The position numbers and the translations under genes are program-made. A stretch of DNA of 64,000 nucleotides, taken from positions 1-64,000 of the forward strand of contig JAJAGP010001679.1 of the NCBI GenBank assembly GCA_025084515.1, given 5' to 3'. Source of the stretch: Ancistrus triradiatus. Lineage: Eukaryota > Chordata > Actinopteri > Siluriformes > Loricariidae. The notes beneath the pieces were generated by a model. That model was not told the DNA's origin and ran no database searches. It worked only from the letters and a program-made list of their open reading frames with translations. Of this stretch, positions 1 to 9,882 are shown piece by piece. Every line of letters begins with the position of its first letter. The stretch's first letter is position 1.

Positions 1-199
1 ACCAAATACTTATTTTCCACCATGATTTACAACTAAATTCTTTAAAAATCCTACAGTGTAATATGTTGGAATTTTTTTCTCATTTTGTCTCTCATAGTTG
101 AAATGTACCTATGATGAAAATTACAGACCTCTCTCATTTTTCTAAGTAGGAGAACTTGCACATTCAGTGGCTGACTAAATACTTTTTTGCCCCAATGTA
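1..199. mobile_element. Solo terminal inverted repeat of a Tc1 element
   Basis: This matches, base for base over most of its length, the right end of the full Tc1 element at 5611-5808 and the ends at 46104-46306 and 52050-52244. It starts at ACCAAATACTTATTTTCC and ends at TTTGCCCCAATGTA. The rest of the element lies outside the window or is lost. The outer end carries CAAT where full copies have CACTG, so it is old. Confidence 0.85.
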
Positions 200-205
200 A
201 TTCTT

Positions 206-667
206 AGACAGAAAGAAAATCGGAATCGGCCAAAATCGGAATAAGCAACCGTAATTGGTCAAAGAAAATCAGTGCATCTCTAGGCCACAGGTTCATCATT
301 TCAGTAGTAGAGATGACTTTTGCTAGTAATAATTGAGAGAAGTTTGGTTTCTGTAGGTCAGTGTTTTAGTACATGACGCCACTTTAAGCATTGTTCACAT
401 TAAGAGTTTTAGACTCTCCTCCATTAACCAGTTCCTCGCTAGTATATCCAGTAGAGCCAGCCTGTGGTACCCCTTTCTCGTTTAGCAATGAAAAGCTAAA
501 ATTCATGAATCACACAGATGAAACATAAAAAATAAAGATATTATTTATACCCAAACATCTGGCACATTTTTCTTCACCATTCTGGAGTCTTGGAATTGAT
601 AAGAACCAGAATCGATCAGCAGAATTGGAATCGGAATAGATAAAATGCAAACGATACCCAACCCTAG
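206..667. mobile_element. hAT-like non-autonomous element remnant
   Basis: Two AATCGGAATCGG-rich stretches (about 206-286 and 588-667) flank a unique core. The right edge ends in CGATACCCAACCCTAG, which resembles the ends of fish hAT-type MITEs that I recall. The left edge does not show a clean matching terminus, so this could be two separate fragments. It has no coding capacity. Confidence 0.3.
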
Positions 668-1930
668 TTACACTTCTGTCATTTCCACACCCTTAAATTG
701 CACCTTAACTGTAATGATATGATTTTAAATGGTATTAATGACAGAACTTTGTGAAGCATATGAAATAACATCTTTTCTGATTGGTCCACACTGGAGCGCA
801 GCTCATTTTGACCCGAACTAAAGAAGATGAGGGTCAATTCTCACGCAGGCTGTTCAGTAGGGGGCGTACTGTGCTAGCTCTTTGTATGTTCTCAGCTGGA
901 TCTTGTTCAGCAAGCCCCTTTAATGCACCTGTACCGAGCCAAATGGAACAAACGAACTGAGGCATTACCATTAAGAATACAGATTGCTCTATTAGTGTAG
1001 CGCTGGCTTTCCGCTCTGGTGGCGACTATAAATAAGGCTCTTTACTCCGTTCTGGGCAATTTGTGGGCCGCTCTCAGTGCTCTCGCATAATGACGCAGCA
1101 CTGCTTAATTCACCGTGCGCAAATGGTGCGGCGTAGACGTGACTTTTTGTTCCAGAGGACAAGCTGAGTGCTTCAGAGAGGCTTTCTTTTCCCTCAATGA
1201 CCTCTGGAAGAAAAGGTCTGACTTGTAAGAGCAATTTACAGATCGGCCCTGTAAAGACCTGGAAGGCAGCTGAGCATGCTAATGGGCATGTGTAAACTCG
1301 AAAACATGTCAGAGGTTGGCGCTGGTTCTGTTCTATTAGACGTAGGTTTCGAGCTCGTCCTGCTCAAAAACCGGAGGCTTAGATGTGGTATTACACTCGA
1401 GTTCCTACATGAGGCGACCACATCTAAACATGAGATGGAACTGAAGCCTGTGGTCTTAACTGTACCCATTACAGTGCGGTGTTCTCGCAGAAATAGCCTG
1501 TAAATCAGAAAATATAACAACCTAATGAAGTCTGGCCAGATTCGACAACCACAACCTTGGAGCTCGGTGCATTTCTCTTGCTTAATAGGTGGACGATGAT
1601 CTGGAAAACATTGCCGTTCTTTGCAAGACCACCAACCTGCAGGACAGAAACATAATTATTATGCCTTCTTGGAGACCTGGGGAATCGCAGCGCTCTATCG
1701 TCCAACCAGTTGAGATTAATGTACTGTGACTATATAATTGTCCGTGGTCCAATATGGGAATTAACATCGCATAATTTTCCAAGCCAGTTTGATTTTCCCA
1801 ATTTTCCATATTCCTTTGACTGATCGTCTTTTCCAATACTAAATGCAATACCTATCCCATTGTGACCCATTTGAAGCAACATTAGGCACTTTCTCACTTC
1901 AATATCTCTTAAAACTGTGCCCGCTTTGTC
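668..1930. other. Unique sequence, no gene recognised
   Basis: No repeat family, RNA gene or convincing exon is visible. The short overlapping open frames on both strands around 992-1520 have no recognisable domain and no splice context, so I treat them as chance. The one motif worth noting is the CTCF-like site at 853-868. Confidence 0.5.
853..868 (+). promoter_or_regulatory. Possible CTCF-like motif
   Basis: TTCAGTAGGGGGCGTA resembles the AGGGGGCG core of the vertebrate CTCF site. A single motif match occurs often by chance, so this is only a candidate insulator site. Confidence 0.2.
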
Positions 1931-2105
1931 GTGTGTTCACACCGCAGGAACTGGGGACGATTGTAGTTCTTAGAACGCCATCTATAGGGACCGTTTCAGC
2001 TCTTACTTCAAGGTAGGGCCTTTTCTCAGCACATAGGAACCCTAAGTGACACGAGTTTGTTGTGATTGGTCCAGACCTATTGACGCAAGTGTATAATGCG
2101 CTTGT
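1931..2105 (-). mobile_element. Fragment of an unclassified MITE family (second copy at 20978-21473)
   Basis: Read on the minus strand it aligns with 21300-21473: GGACCAATCAC, then GGGTTCCTATG, CCCTACCTT, AAGAGCT, GTCCCTAT and AACTACAATCGT occur in the same order. The end GTGTGTTCACACCGCAGGAA resembles the terminal repeat of the other copy. It is about a third of that copy. Confidence 0.6.
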
Positions 2106-2118
2106 GTTGAGCTCAATA

Positions 2119-2580
2119 AGAATAATAATAATAATCATCTTTATTTATACAGCACTTATTTAAACAAGTTTTACAAAGTGCTTTATACAAGCAAAAGTCA
2201 AGACAAAAAATACATAAAAGAACAATAAAACAATAGAATGACATAAAATAGAAACATTTCAAAATGCAGATAAAATCTGAACAGCTAAAACATTAGCAAC
2301 AAGCTAACCTGAACACGTATGTCTTAACCCTTCTCTTAAATGTGTTAAGATCGTCTAGAACCCTCAGGTCATCAGGAAGGTTCCAAAGGTTGGGGCCATA
2401 ATAAGAAAAGGCCGCCTTTCCACTCTTTTGCCAGGTGGTCGGTACAACCAGCATGTTCCTAACCACCATTTTAATATACTTGTACCCTGCTAGCCATATA
2501 AACAACAGATGTTCGTGTTTAAAATGGAAAACAAAGGAACATCTGGACTGACAGTGAGGTTTTACTGTGCCTATATGCAA
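2119..2580 (-). mobile_element. 3' end of an L2-type LINE, 5' truncated
   Basis: On the minus strand a coding tail is followed by a 3' untranslated region ending in TATAAATAAAGATGATTATT and an ATT microsatellite tail at 2121-2135. This layout (reverse-transcriptase C-terminus, short UTR, short-repeat tail) is typical of fish L2/CR1-like LINEs that are 5' truncated on insertion. Confidence 0.7.
2293..2580 (-). pseudogene. LINE reverse-transcriptase C-terminal fragment
   Basis: An open stretch of about 95 codons contains GKAAFSYYGPNLWN near residues 57-70, followed by LPDDLR and TFKRRVKTYVFRLA. This is the conserved C-terminal signature of L2/Rex1-like LINE ORF2 proteins (usually G-RAFS--GP-LWN-LP--LR then F-K--LKTYLF). 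It lies after the catalytic domain and has no active site, so it is a dead 5'-truncated remnant. The frame stays open only because the fragment is short. Confidence 0.7.
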
Positions 2581-2800
2581 CGGATGAGATACAACATGAT
2601 TTTGAGCTGTCTAAACAAAATTTGTGTCTTACGTCACTTCAGTATCACACAGCACTCCTACTAGCGGTGCGAATGCAAACCCAAAAAAGCTCTGGAACGC
2701 ATGTAGTTCTTGGCGAACTCCACAAGGGTTAGAGCTCCCAAATGAGTCCCTAGAAATGTTAGCACCTATTATCTTCATCAGTTCTTTCCGGATTTCGCAG

Positions 2801-2912
2801 ACCTGTGTCTGCATGGGTTTACTCCGGGGGCTCCGGTTTCTTCCCACATTCCGAAGACATGCCTAAGGTTAATTGGTCGCTCTAAATTGTCCCAGCGTGA
2901 ATGTGTTTGACT
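2801..2912 (+). mobile_element. DANA/Mermaid-like SINE fragment
   Basis: It carries the ordered blocks CTGCATGGGTTTACTCCGG, GCTCCGGTTTCTTCCCACA, AAGACATGC and AATTGGTCGCTCTAAATTG. These match the conserved body of DANA/Mermaid-type fish SINEs as I remember them. The tRNA-like head is missing. Confidence 0.6.
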
Positions 2913-3013
2913 AGTATTGACTAGTAACCTTGCTCCTGCCATGAATAACCATTAAATAAACATATAGACAAAGAAAAATCATCACTACTTTTCTGCCTAA
3001 ACTCCAGAGGAGA

Positions 3014-3076
3014 AAGACCTGACTGATTTTGAAAAGGGCCAGATCATTATGGGTAGGCAACAGGGTCAGAGCAGGG
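3014..3076 (+). mobile_element. Short Tc1-like transposase N-terminal remnant
   Basis: CCTGACTGATTTTGAAAAGG, then GCCAGAT and GGGTAGGCAACAGGGTCAGAGC, resembles the start of a common fish Tc1-like transposase (LTDFEKGQI-MGR--GQS). The fragment of about 20 codons is probably from the same lineage as 9575-9703. Confidence 0.4.
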
Positions 3077-3100
3077 TAAGGTTAGACACACAAATGACGT

Positions 3101-3235
3101 CTGCTTTTTAACTCCCGCCTCTGCTTGTGGATCCGCAACATTGCTTGCCTGTTAAGGTGACCAGCTATGGCCGCAAAGTCCGGAGCTAATTTTTATTTCC
3201 AGACGTTGATCGGCTTGACATTAAACAGCGCATAC
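3101..3235 (+). repeat. Unclassified dispersed repeat, copy A
   Basis: It shares the ordered blocks CTCTGCTTGTG, GTGACCAGCT, GGAGCTAATTTTTATTTCC, GTTGATCGG and GACATTAA with copy B (3441-3560) and copy C (6081-6182). I do not recognise the family. It ends where a Tc1 terminal repeat begins. Confidence 0.6.
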
Positions 3236-3440
3236 AGTTGTGCTTGAAAGTTTGTGAACCCTTTAGAATTTTCTATATTTCTGCATAAATATGACCTAAA
3301 ACATCATCAGATTTTCACACAAGTCCTAAAAGTAGATAAAGAGAACCCAGTTACACAAATGAGACAAAAATATTATACTTGGTCATTCATTTATTGGGGA
3401 CAATGAGCCCATATTACATATTAGCAAGTGGCAAAAGTAA
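3236..3440. mobile_element. Solo terminal inverted repeat of a Tc1 element (55997-57696 family)
   Basis: CAGTTGTGCTTGAAAG through GTGGCAAAAGTAA matches the left end of the element at 55997-56200 almost throughout. No transposase follows. It sits between copies A and B of an unclassified repeat. Confidence 0.85.
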
Positions 3441-3560
3441 CTGCATTGATTGGCTGTTGAGGTGACCAGCTGTTTATTGCTGCAACATTCAGAGTTAAAA
3501 GACAGATTTTTATTTCCGGATGTTGATCGGATCGACATTAATCAACATATATCTGTATAC
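3441..3560 (+). repeat. Unclassified dispersed repeat, copy B
   Basis: It begins CTGCATTGATTGGCTGTTGA and runs through GTGACCAGCTG, AGACAGATTTTTATTTCCGG, GTTGATCGG and GACATTAATC. It overlaps the content of copy A rather than continuing it, so A and B are two copies in the same orientation, not one copy split by the Tc1 end. Confidence 0.6.
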
Positions 3561-4170
3561 TTGTTTTTACATTTAGTTCATGAACTTCTGCCTGTAAGGA
3601 ACACACTAACGTGTAACATGAAAGCTCTGGGATTTGAATTTGCAATTTTCAAGCCGTAGCGATGCTGTCAGCAATAAAAACTAAAAACTGTAACCAACTG
3701 AAGCCTGGTCTGTAATAACATTCAAATAAAATCATTACATAGTAGATGGTTACAGCTGATAAACAGACAGACTTGATCATCATGATCCTAATTACTGGAT
3801 CCAGCGAGTGTATTCATTACATTATTCCTCGATTTCTAAGTGCAGAAGGTCGGACTGTTCCAGTGCATGCTATTTGGACCACAGCCAGAGGTCCACAGCC
3901 ACTGCTTCTTTTCACTCAGCAGGCGCGGGAGGCTCGCGTAAAAAATAACGTGCGAGTTTTCCTTGGCTTGTCTTCGCGTTTCAGCTTTTCTTTAATCTTG
4001 CGTGACCAGACGTTGTGTGCTTTCCAGGGCAGTCACATTTCAATTTGTCCTACATTTGAGATGTTTTACTGCTGAAACTTTGCTCGCTGCTTACAGCCGG
4101 GATATGAAGGCTTATAAAGTTTTGGCAACCTGTTCAAATGACATGTATTGTTGATTTTCTTTTTAATATG
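3561..4170. other. Mostly unique sequence, no gene recognised
   Basis: A possible polyadenylation-like CAATAAAAAC lies near 3672. The open frame at 3746-4075 has no recognisable domain. I see no repeat family here apart from possible continuation of copy B. Confidence 0.4.
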
Positions 4171-4224
4171 CTGTCCAAAAGCCACCATTACATTTGCTGT
4201 TTTAGCAATGGTATAATGACCATA
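4171..4224 (+). mobile_element. Terminal-repeat fragment of the MITE family seen at 38307-38984
   Basis: CTGTCCAAAAGCCACCATTA, then GTTTTAGCAATGGTATAATG and ACCATA, matches the left end of the 38307 element (TGTGCCAAAG..GGCCACCATTAG..GGAATGGTATAGTGACCATA). A Tc1 element is inserted directly at its ACCATA. Confidence 0.6.
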
Positions 4225-5808
4225 CAGTGGGGCAGCCACTGGTTGTGCAAGTTCTCCTACTTAGAAAGATGAGAGAGGTCTGTAACTTTCATCATAGCTA
4301 CACTTCATCTATGAGAGACAAAATGAGAAAAAAAAATCCAGGAAATCACATTGTAGGATTTTGAAAGAATTTAATTGTGAATCATGGTGGAAAATAATTA
4401 TTTGGTCACCCACAAACAAGCAAGATTTCTGGCTCTCACAGACCTGTAAACAACTTCTTCTTCTTCTGTTGCCTTCACTCGTTAACCTGTATTAATGGCA
4501 ACCTGTTTGACCTCGTTTTCTGTATAAAAAAAGACACCTGTCCACAGGCCTCAAAACAGTCAGGGACTCCAAAAACTCAACCATGGCCAAAGACCAAGAG
4601 CTGTCGAAGAACCACCAGGAAAGAAATTGTAGACCCTGCAGCAGGCTGGGAAGAGTGAATCTACAATAGGCAAGCAGGTTGGTGTGAATAAATCAACTGT
4701 GGGAACAACTGTAAGAAAATGGAAGACACACAAGACCATTGATAATCTCCCTCGATCTGGGGCTCCACGCAAGATCTCATCCCGTGGGGTCAAAATGATC
4801 ATGAGAATGGTGAGCAAAAATCCCAGAACTACATGGAGGGACCTGATGAATGACCTGCAGAGAGCTGGGACCAAAGTAACAAGGCTACCATCAGTAACAC
4901 ACTACGCTGAGAGGGACTCAGATCCTGCAGTGCCAGGCGTGCCCCCCTGCTTAAGCCAGTACATGTCCAGACCTGTCTGAAGTTTGCCAGAGAGCATATG
5001 GATGATCCAGAAGAGGATTGGGAGAATATCATGTGGTCAGTTGAAACCAAAACATAACTTTTTGGGAAAAACTCAACTTGTCATGTTTAGAGGAAGAAGA
5101 ATGCTGAGTTGCATCCCAAGAACACCATAGCTACTGTGAAGCATGAGGGTGGAAACATCATGCTTTGGGGCTGTTTTTCTGCAGAAGGGACAGGACGACT
5201 GATCCGTGTTAAGGGAAGAATGAACGGGGCCACGTATCGTGAGATTTTAAGCCAAAACCTCCTTACATCAGTGAGAGCATTGAAGATGGAACGTGGCTGG
5301 GTCTTCCAGCATGACAATGATCCCAAACACACCGCTCGGGCAACGAAGGAGTGGCTCCGTAAAAAGCATTTCAAGGTCCTGGAGTGGCCTAGCCAGTCTC
5401 CAGACCTCAGCCCCATAGAAAATTTGTGGAGGGAGTTGATAGTCCGTGTTGCCCAAAAACATCACTGCTCTAGAGGAGATCTGCATGGAGGAATGGGCCA
5501 AAATACCAGCTACAGTGTGTGCCAACCTGGTGAAGACTTACAGGACGTTTGACCTCTGTCATTGCCAACAAAGGTTCTGTTACAAAGTACTGAGTTGAAC
5601 TTTTGTTATTGACCAAATACTTATTTTCCACCATAATTTACAATTAAATTCTTTAAAAATCCTACAATGTGATTCCCGGATTTTTTTTCCTCATTTTGTC
5701 TCTCATAGTTGAAGTGTAGCTATGATGAAAGTTACAGATCTCTCTCATCTTTCTAAATAGGAGAACTTGCACAATCAGTGAATGACTAAATACTTTTTGG
5801 CCCCACTG
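4225..5808 (+). mobile_element. Full-length Tc1/mariner element with TA duplication
   Basis: The element is about 1.58 kb. It begins CAGTGGGGCAG and ends GCCCCACTG, with TA on both outer edges (4223-4224 and 5809-5810), the Tc1 target duplication. Terminal inverted repeats are about 183-198 bp (4225-4407 and 5611-5808). The sequence matches a very common fish Tc1 type; from memory it is close to zebrafish TC1DR3. Other copies of this type here are the end at 1-199 and the deletion derivatives at 45334-46306 and 51856-52244. Confidence 0.93.
4583..5593 (+). pseudogene. Broken Tc1 transposase (DD34E type)
   Basis: Intact relatives encode about 340 residues that bind the terminal repeats, excise the element and paste it at TA. 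The start ATGGCCAAAGACCAAG (4583) and stop TGA (5591-5593) are where the family has them. Visible parts in order: paired-like helix-turn-helix (about 4684-4900, with the SGAPRKIS linker), the first catalytic region, QHDNDPKHTA (second Asp kept) and DLSPIENLW (Glu kept). It is dead: the first catalytic Asp codon reads GTT (Val, 5040-5042), a TAA follows at 5055-5057, and frameshifts split the rest into separate frames (4684-4980 and 5109-5552). Confidence 0.9.
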
Positions 5809-5814
5809 TATGTA

Positions 5815-5999
5815 ACATGTTGTTCATGTTGGATGATTCGTCCCTCCATAATCCTCTTCCACTGATCTTCATTCCAGGCTTTGTGAGCTTTAGCACACCT
5901 TAGCCTGAGGTGACTTCTGGCCAGATCAAGCATCCCTTGCAGACATAATCGGCTGTATCTAAGGAAGGGGACATTGGTCAGGGAATCACGAACTTGCAC
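5815..5999 (-). pseudogene. Possible Tc1-like transposase remnant
   Basis: On the minus strand the frame reads HLRLRCAKAHKAWNEDQWKR near residues 30-49. This resembles the R-RL-WA--H--W---QWK--V segment just before the first catalytic Asp of Tc1 transposases, but the expected S/T-D-E-S is not seen after it. It could be a lineage different from the others here, or chance similarity. Confidence 0.3.
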
Positions 6000-6080
6000 T
6001 GCAACTCTGCCTGCCTCACAATTAATTGTGCACCCAGTGTCTTAGTCCATATTTAAAGGACATGTGCCAGGTAGGCTGTT

Positions 6081-6182
6081 CTGCTCTTTAACTCTCACCT
6101 CTGCTTGTGAATCTGCAGCATTGATTGGTTTTTGAAGTTTGAACTGCAATGTCTGGAGCTAAAAGACTGATTTTTATTTCGT
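6081..6182 (+). repeat. Unclassified dispersed repeat, copy C
   Basis: CTGCTCTTTAACTCTCACCT, CTGCTTGTGAATCTGCAGCA, TTGATTGG and GGAGCTAAAAGACTGATTTT link this to copies A (3101) and B (3441). It ends at a short TATA run near 6185. Confidence 0.6.
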
Positions 6183-6349
6183 TTTATATATATATAAAGG
6201 TAAGCACCAATTAGGTGAAAGAAATAAAATACACTATTGTTGATGTCACAGCATTGGGTTTGGCTGATTAAACTAGCAGTGCTTGTGCAATGAATCTCCA
6301 TATCCAAGACTAAACCTAATTCTGAGCTAAATGAGTCTATTAATGATGA

Positions 6350-6760
6350 TTTCTTCCTGTTTATCTGCGCTGTGTGTTGTCAGAAAACAAGCTCTCAGCA
6401 GTTTGACCTTGACCAAGGACCCCACGCGCACACACACACACACCTCAATCTGTCTCAGAGCTGAGCATGTTAGGAAGAGAGAGATGCAATCAGCAGCTCA
6501 ATTGTAGCTATTGTAGCAGCTCACTGATGAGCTCGCCGAGCAGATAATGGTGTAGGTTTACATTATTTACTCGCTCCTCTCTCACGCTCTACTGACTCCT
6601 CTTTATTGGCATTGTGCTGCTGTTCAGCTCCTCAAGAGCTCACAGGTTGGAGGCCTGCACCTACACCACCGTCCATATGTCATGATTAGTCGGGCTGGAG
6701 TTTTATTCGATCGCTTTAGGTCACATCATGGTTCTTCCTCCAAACTCCGTCAATAAACTA
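6350..6760. other. Candidate conserved non-coding block
   Basis: Unique sequence of mixed composition with CAATTGTAGCTATTGTAGC (6498-6516), TTTATTGGCATTGTGCTGC and CTCAAGAGCTC. The paired ATTGT cores resemble SOX sites. It contains a short CA run at about 6428-6443. I infer enhancer-like character only from texture; conservation is untested. Confidence 0.3.
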
Positions 6761-7134
6761 GAGATCACTTTATCGAGGTATGGTTAACACTGAGCGTAGT
6801 TCTGTGGCCATCGCTTAGTTCCACACACTTCCACCCAAGCGTGTATGTAGGACATTTTTCCTTCTTCAGTTTTTAATGATTATTGTATTGTGTTGGTTAT
6901 TTTATTGTATGAATTTAAAGTAAACTTATATACAGTATATATTGTAATTTTCTACTTAATGGCAAATGAAAGGACATTTTTTACTGCTAGTAAGGAGCAA
7001 TAAAACATTTCAACACACAACAGGTAGACATTAATTATTACTTTTTAATTTTTTTTATTTTATTTTAGATAACATTGTTTTACTGAAATAACACTGGCAT
7101 ATGGAAGGAAAATGAGAACCTAACATTAGTACAA

Positions 7135-7160
7135 TATTATTATTATTATTATTATTATTA
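7135..7160. repeat. ATT microsatellite
   Basis: About eight ATT units directly precede the SINE-like block at 7161. A second ATT tract lies on its other side. Confidence 0.9.
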
Positions 7161-7292
7161 GGGATGCAAATTGTTAGCACTGTCACCTTACAGCTCTAGA
7201 GGTCTGCAGTTTGATTCTCTTATGTGGAGTTTGCATGTTCTCCTCATGTCTGAGAACACATACATTAGGTCAGCTTGTCTCTCTGTAATGTC

Positions 7293-7326
<34 letters not shown>

Positions 7327-7400
7327 GGCACCCTGTCTAGGAGTAGTTCCTGCCGTGCATCCTGTGCTGCCAGGCTCCCAGACAATCTGGATTAAGTGTG
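7161..7400 (+). mobile_element. DANA/Mermaid-like SINE copy
   Basis: Head blocks GTTAGCACTGTCACCTTACA and GGTCTGCAGTTTGATTC (B-box-like) are followed by TGTGGAGTTTGCATGTTCTC and GGCACCCTGTCTAGGAGT. This is the order found in DANA/Mermaid-type fish SINEs. An expanded TG run (7295-7325) interrupts the middle. It is bracketed by ATT tracts at 7135-7160 and 7417-7458. Confidence 0.6.
7295..7325. repeat. TG microsatellite
   Basis: About fifteen uninterrupted TG dinucleotides within a SINE copy. Confidence 0.95.
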
Positions 7401-7413
7401 TATGAAATGAATG

Positions 7414-7416
<3 letters not shown>

Positions 7417-7458
<42 letters not shown>
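7417..7458. repeat. ATT microsatellite
   Basis: About fourteen ATT units following the SINE copy at 7161-7400, possibly grown from its tail. Confidence 0.95.
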
Positions 7459-8548
7459 GTCAATGATTGTGTGATGAATAATTGTTTTTGTAATTTATTA
7501 TTACTATTATTATCATTGTTGTTACTGTTGATTTTAATTTAATTAATTGACTTGATTTATTTTTTAGTAAACATTTTAGCACTTATTGTTGTGCAGAATA
7601 TTAAAATGAAGCAAAACATGGTCATTATTGAACAGAATGGGTATTATTTTATTTTTTAGATATGTATCTTCAGTAAAATTGAATGGCAGAAAGAAGCAAA
7701 CATCTAAAATGGAATTATTCTTAAACAACTGTCTAATATCTAAATGCTTCGTGCTGCCCAAATGTCAGATTGCATCATGTTTGTATTAAACAATATTCAT
7801 TTTGTTAATGCCAAACCACCGAGTGTATTAAAGAAGTTCGTGTATAAATGTGTTATTATGCTATAGATGGAACTATTTATAAAGTTTTACATGGTCATAG
7901 CTCTGTTATCAGTAGCAGAAGTTATCCTGAGCAGCAGCGTTTGTTCAGATCTCTCCTCACCAGTGGACACTGGACAGGGAAATAATTATCAGTGCGGCAG
8001 CCTTAGGCTAAACGTCTATTGACTTTATTGTCTAAGCTGGGTATTTTCTTTCTCTGTTGATTGATCGCTTGAATTCATTAACATGGGGATCGATGAATCT
8101 TTATTTCCTGCAAGCCCGCTTTCATTTGACAAAAAAAGTTAATAAGATTCTCCTGTGGTCATAGTAAGCGGACAGGAGTGGATGCAGTGACTCACATTAG
8201 CCACTGGGGTGTGCTGCTTCCTCATGTACCTCACGTTCCAATGCTTTTTGGTTGAAGTAACTGAGGGACTACAGGATTCTGCTGCGTTCAGGAGCTGCTA
8301 CAGTAGTCTGTCTAGTGACTTTATAAATATTATTAATCAACAGAATGCCTGAGTCATGTATGAATGTGACAGATGAGGAAAAGCCATGTGTGGTTCGTTG
8401 GTTACTCCTAAAGTCTCCCCAACCTAACCTTTGTACTCTAGAAGTAAAATGGCACTTGTTTACGTTGTGTTGACCTTAGGATGTAGGTGATCATCCTGAG
8501 CATCACTCTTTGAGTGCCTCAGAATATATGTGGTCACATTGTATAAGT
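7459..8548. other. Unique AT-rich sequence with one enhancer-like stretch
   Basis: No gene or repeat family is recognised. About 8040-8160 (TTGATTGATCGCTTGAATTC, CATTAACATGGGGATCGATG, CTTTATTTCCTGCAAGC) has the mixed composition and homeodomain-like motifs of a conserved non-coding element. That reading is inference. Confidence 0.3.
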
Positions 8549-9492
8549 AAAAACCCAAATCAGAAAAGTTGGGACAGTATGGAAAATCAACAAACAAACA
8601 AACAAAAAACCCCAATAATGTTCCTTACATTTTCTTTTATTTAGTTGCAGATAGTATAAACCCAAGATATTTCACATTTTGTCTGGTCAGCTTCATTTCA
8701 TTTGATAATAAACGTCCATTCCTGCATTTGAGCGATGCAATGCACTGCAAAAAAATTGGGACAGGGGAAAGTAGGGGTAGTAATGATGTAAAAAGCCTAA
8801 ATAATGATGTGATTTCAAACAGATGATGTCAACAGTTGAGCCACAAAACAACAGCAGTATCCACAAAAGGCTGAGTCTTAGAGGAGTAAAGGTGGGTAGA
8901 GGATCTCCAGTTTGTCAACAAACGCATAAAAAATTATTGACATGTTTAAGAATGGAAGAGTGCATAATATCATTAAACGATTCAAGGAATTTCAGGGTGG
9001 GAATTCAGACGGCACTGCATCAAGAACCAGCATTCATCAATAGCTGATAGATGGACAAGGGATTACTTTATCAAAATGTTATCAAGCTCTACAATACAGA
9101 GTTACATTCACAAATGCCACTTAAAACCTTACTGTGCAAAAAATAAGCCTTACGTTAACCATGTCCAGGAATGGCATCGATTTCTCTGGGCTCGGAGGCA
9201 CCTGGGATGGACCATCACACAGTGGAAACGTGTATTGTGCTCAGACCCATCAGTATTCTAGATATTTACTGGAGGAAATGGACGCCCTGTGCGCCGGACC
9301 AAAGATGAAAAGGACCATCCAGACTGCTATCAGGAACAAGTCCAAAAGCCAGACCCTGTCATGGTATGGGGTCGGGTCAGTGTCCATGGCAAAGGTCAAT
9401 TACACTTCTGTGATGGTAGCAGAAAAGTACATTAAGATTTTAGAGCATAAGCTGCCTTCAAGATGACATTTTTCAACAGGACAATGCAAAGC
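8549..9492 (+). mobile_element. Tc1/mariner (ISRm11-like) element, 3' truncated
   Basis: It starts with the terminal motif CCCAAATCAGAAAAGTTGGG also found at 21947, 34407 and 52400. Downstream it contains most of a transposase region and breaks off at CAACAGGACAATGCAAAGC (9492). The right terminal repeat is absent. The name reflects recalled fish repeats and was not searched. Confidence 0.7.
9076..9492 (+). pseudogene. Broken transposase of the ISRm11-like element
   Basis: One frame reads EWHRFLWARRHLGWTITQWK and then VLCSDPSVF, the conserved stretch leading to the first catalytic Asp (SD-S). A shifted frame continues with EEMDALCAGPKMKRTIQTA, KSKSQTLSWYG and EKYIKILEHKLPS. The family is expected to continue to a QQDNA motif; here the sequence ends just as CAACAGGACAATGCA appears (9474-9488). 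At least one frameshift and the loss of the third catalytic residue make it inactive. Confidence 0.65.
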
Positions 9493-9574
9493 TCTTTCTG
9501 ATCAGTATATACAGTAGATGTTTGAACTGTGCTCTTGCCTCATAACGTCAAGGTAACACTTCACGACTGGCCCC

Positions 9575-9703
9575 TTTCAACAGGACCATGCGCCCTGCCT
9601 CATTGCAAAAATTGTTCTGGAATGGTTTGAGGAACGTGACAAAGAATTCATGATGTTGACTTGGCCTGCAAATTCCCCAGATCCTAATCCAGTCAAGCAT
9701 TGA
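9575..9703 (+). pseudogene. Fragment of another Tc1-like transposase
   Basis: A 42-codon open stretch starts FQQDHAPCLIAKIVLEWFEE (second catalytic Asp in QQD) and ends LTWPANSPDPNPVKH then TGA. Relatives normally read PDLNPIEHLW, so the third catalytic residue Glu appears as Lys and the frame stops immediately after. It directly follows the truncated ISRm11-like element, so two lineages were joined here by deletion or insertion. Confidence 0.7.
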
Positions 9704-9882
9704 AATGTGTATGCTTATATTTACTGCAATTCACCATGATCATTAACTGTCTCCTTATATTTCATTCTCCTGCTATATTTTTTAACTTCTGAGCTTCCTT
9801 TTCTCAGAGGTCCTGTGTGAGGAAGATTATCTACTGGTGAGAACAGCTTAGCATAGTAGGTGACCTGCTCTCTTTCCTGTAG

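Noticed and set aside
1236..1520. Overlapping sense and antisense frames as a small gene pair
   Set aside because: Both are under 100 codons, have no domain and overlap each other almost fully; chance is the simpler explanation.
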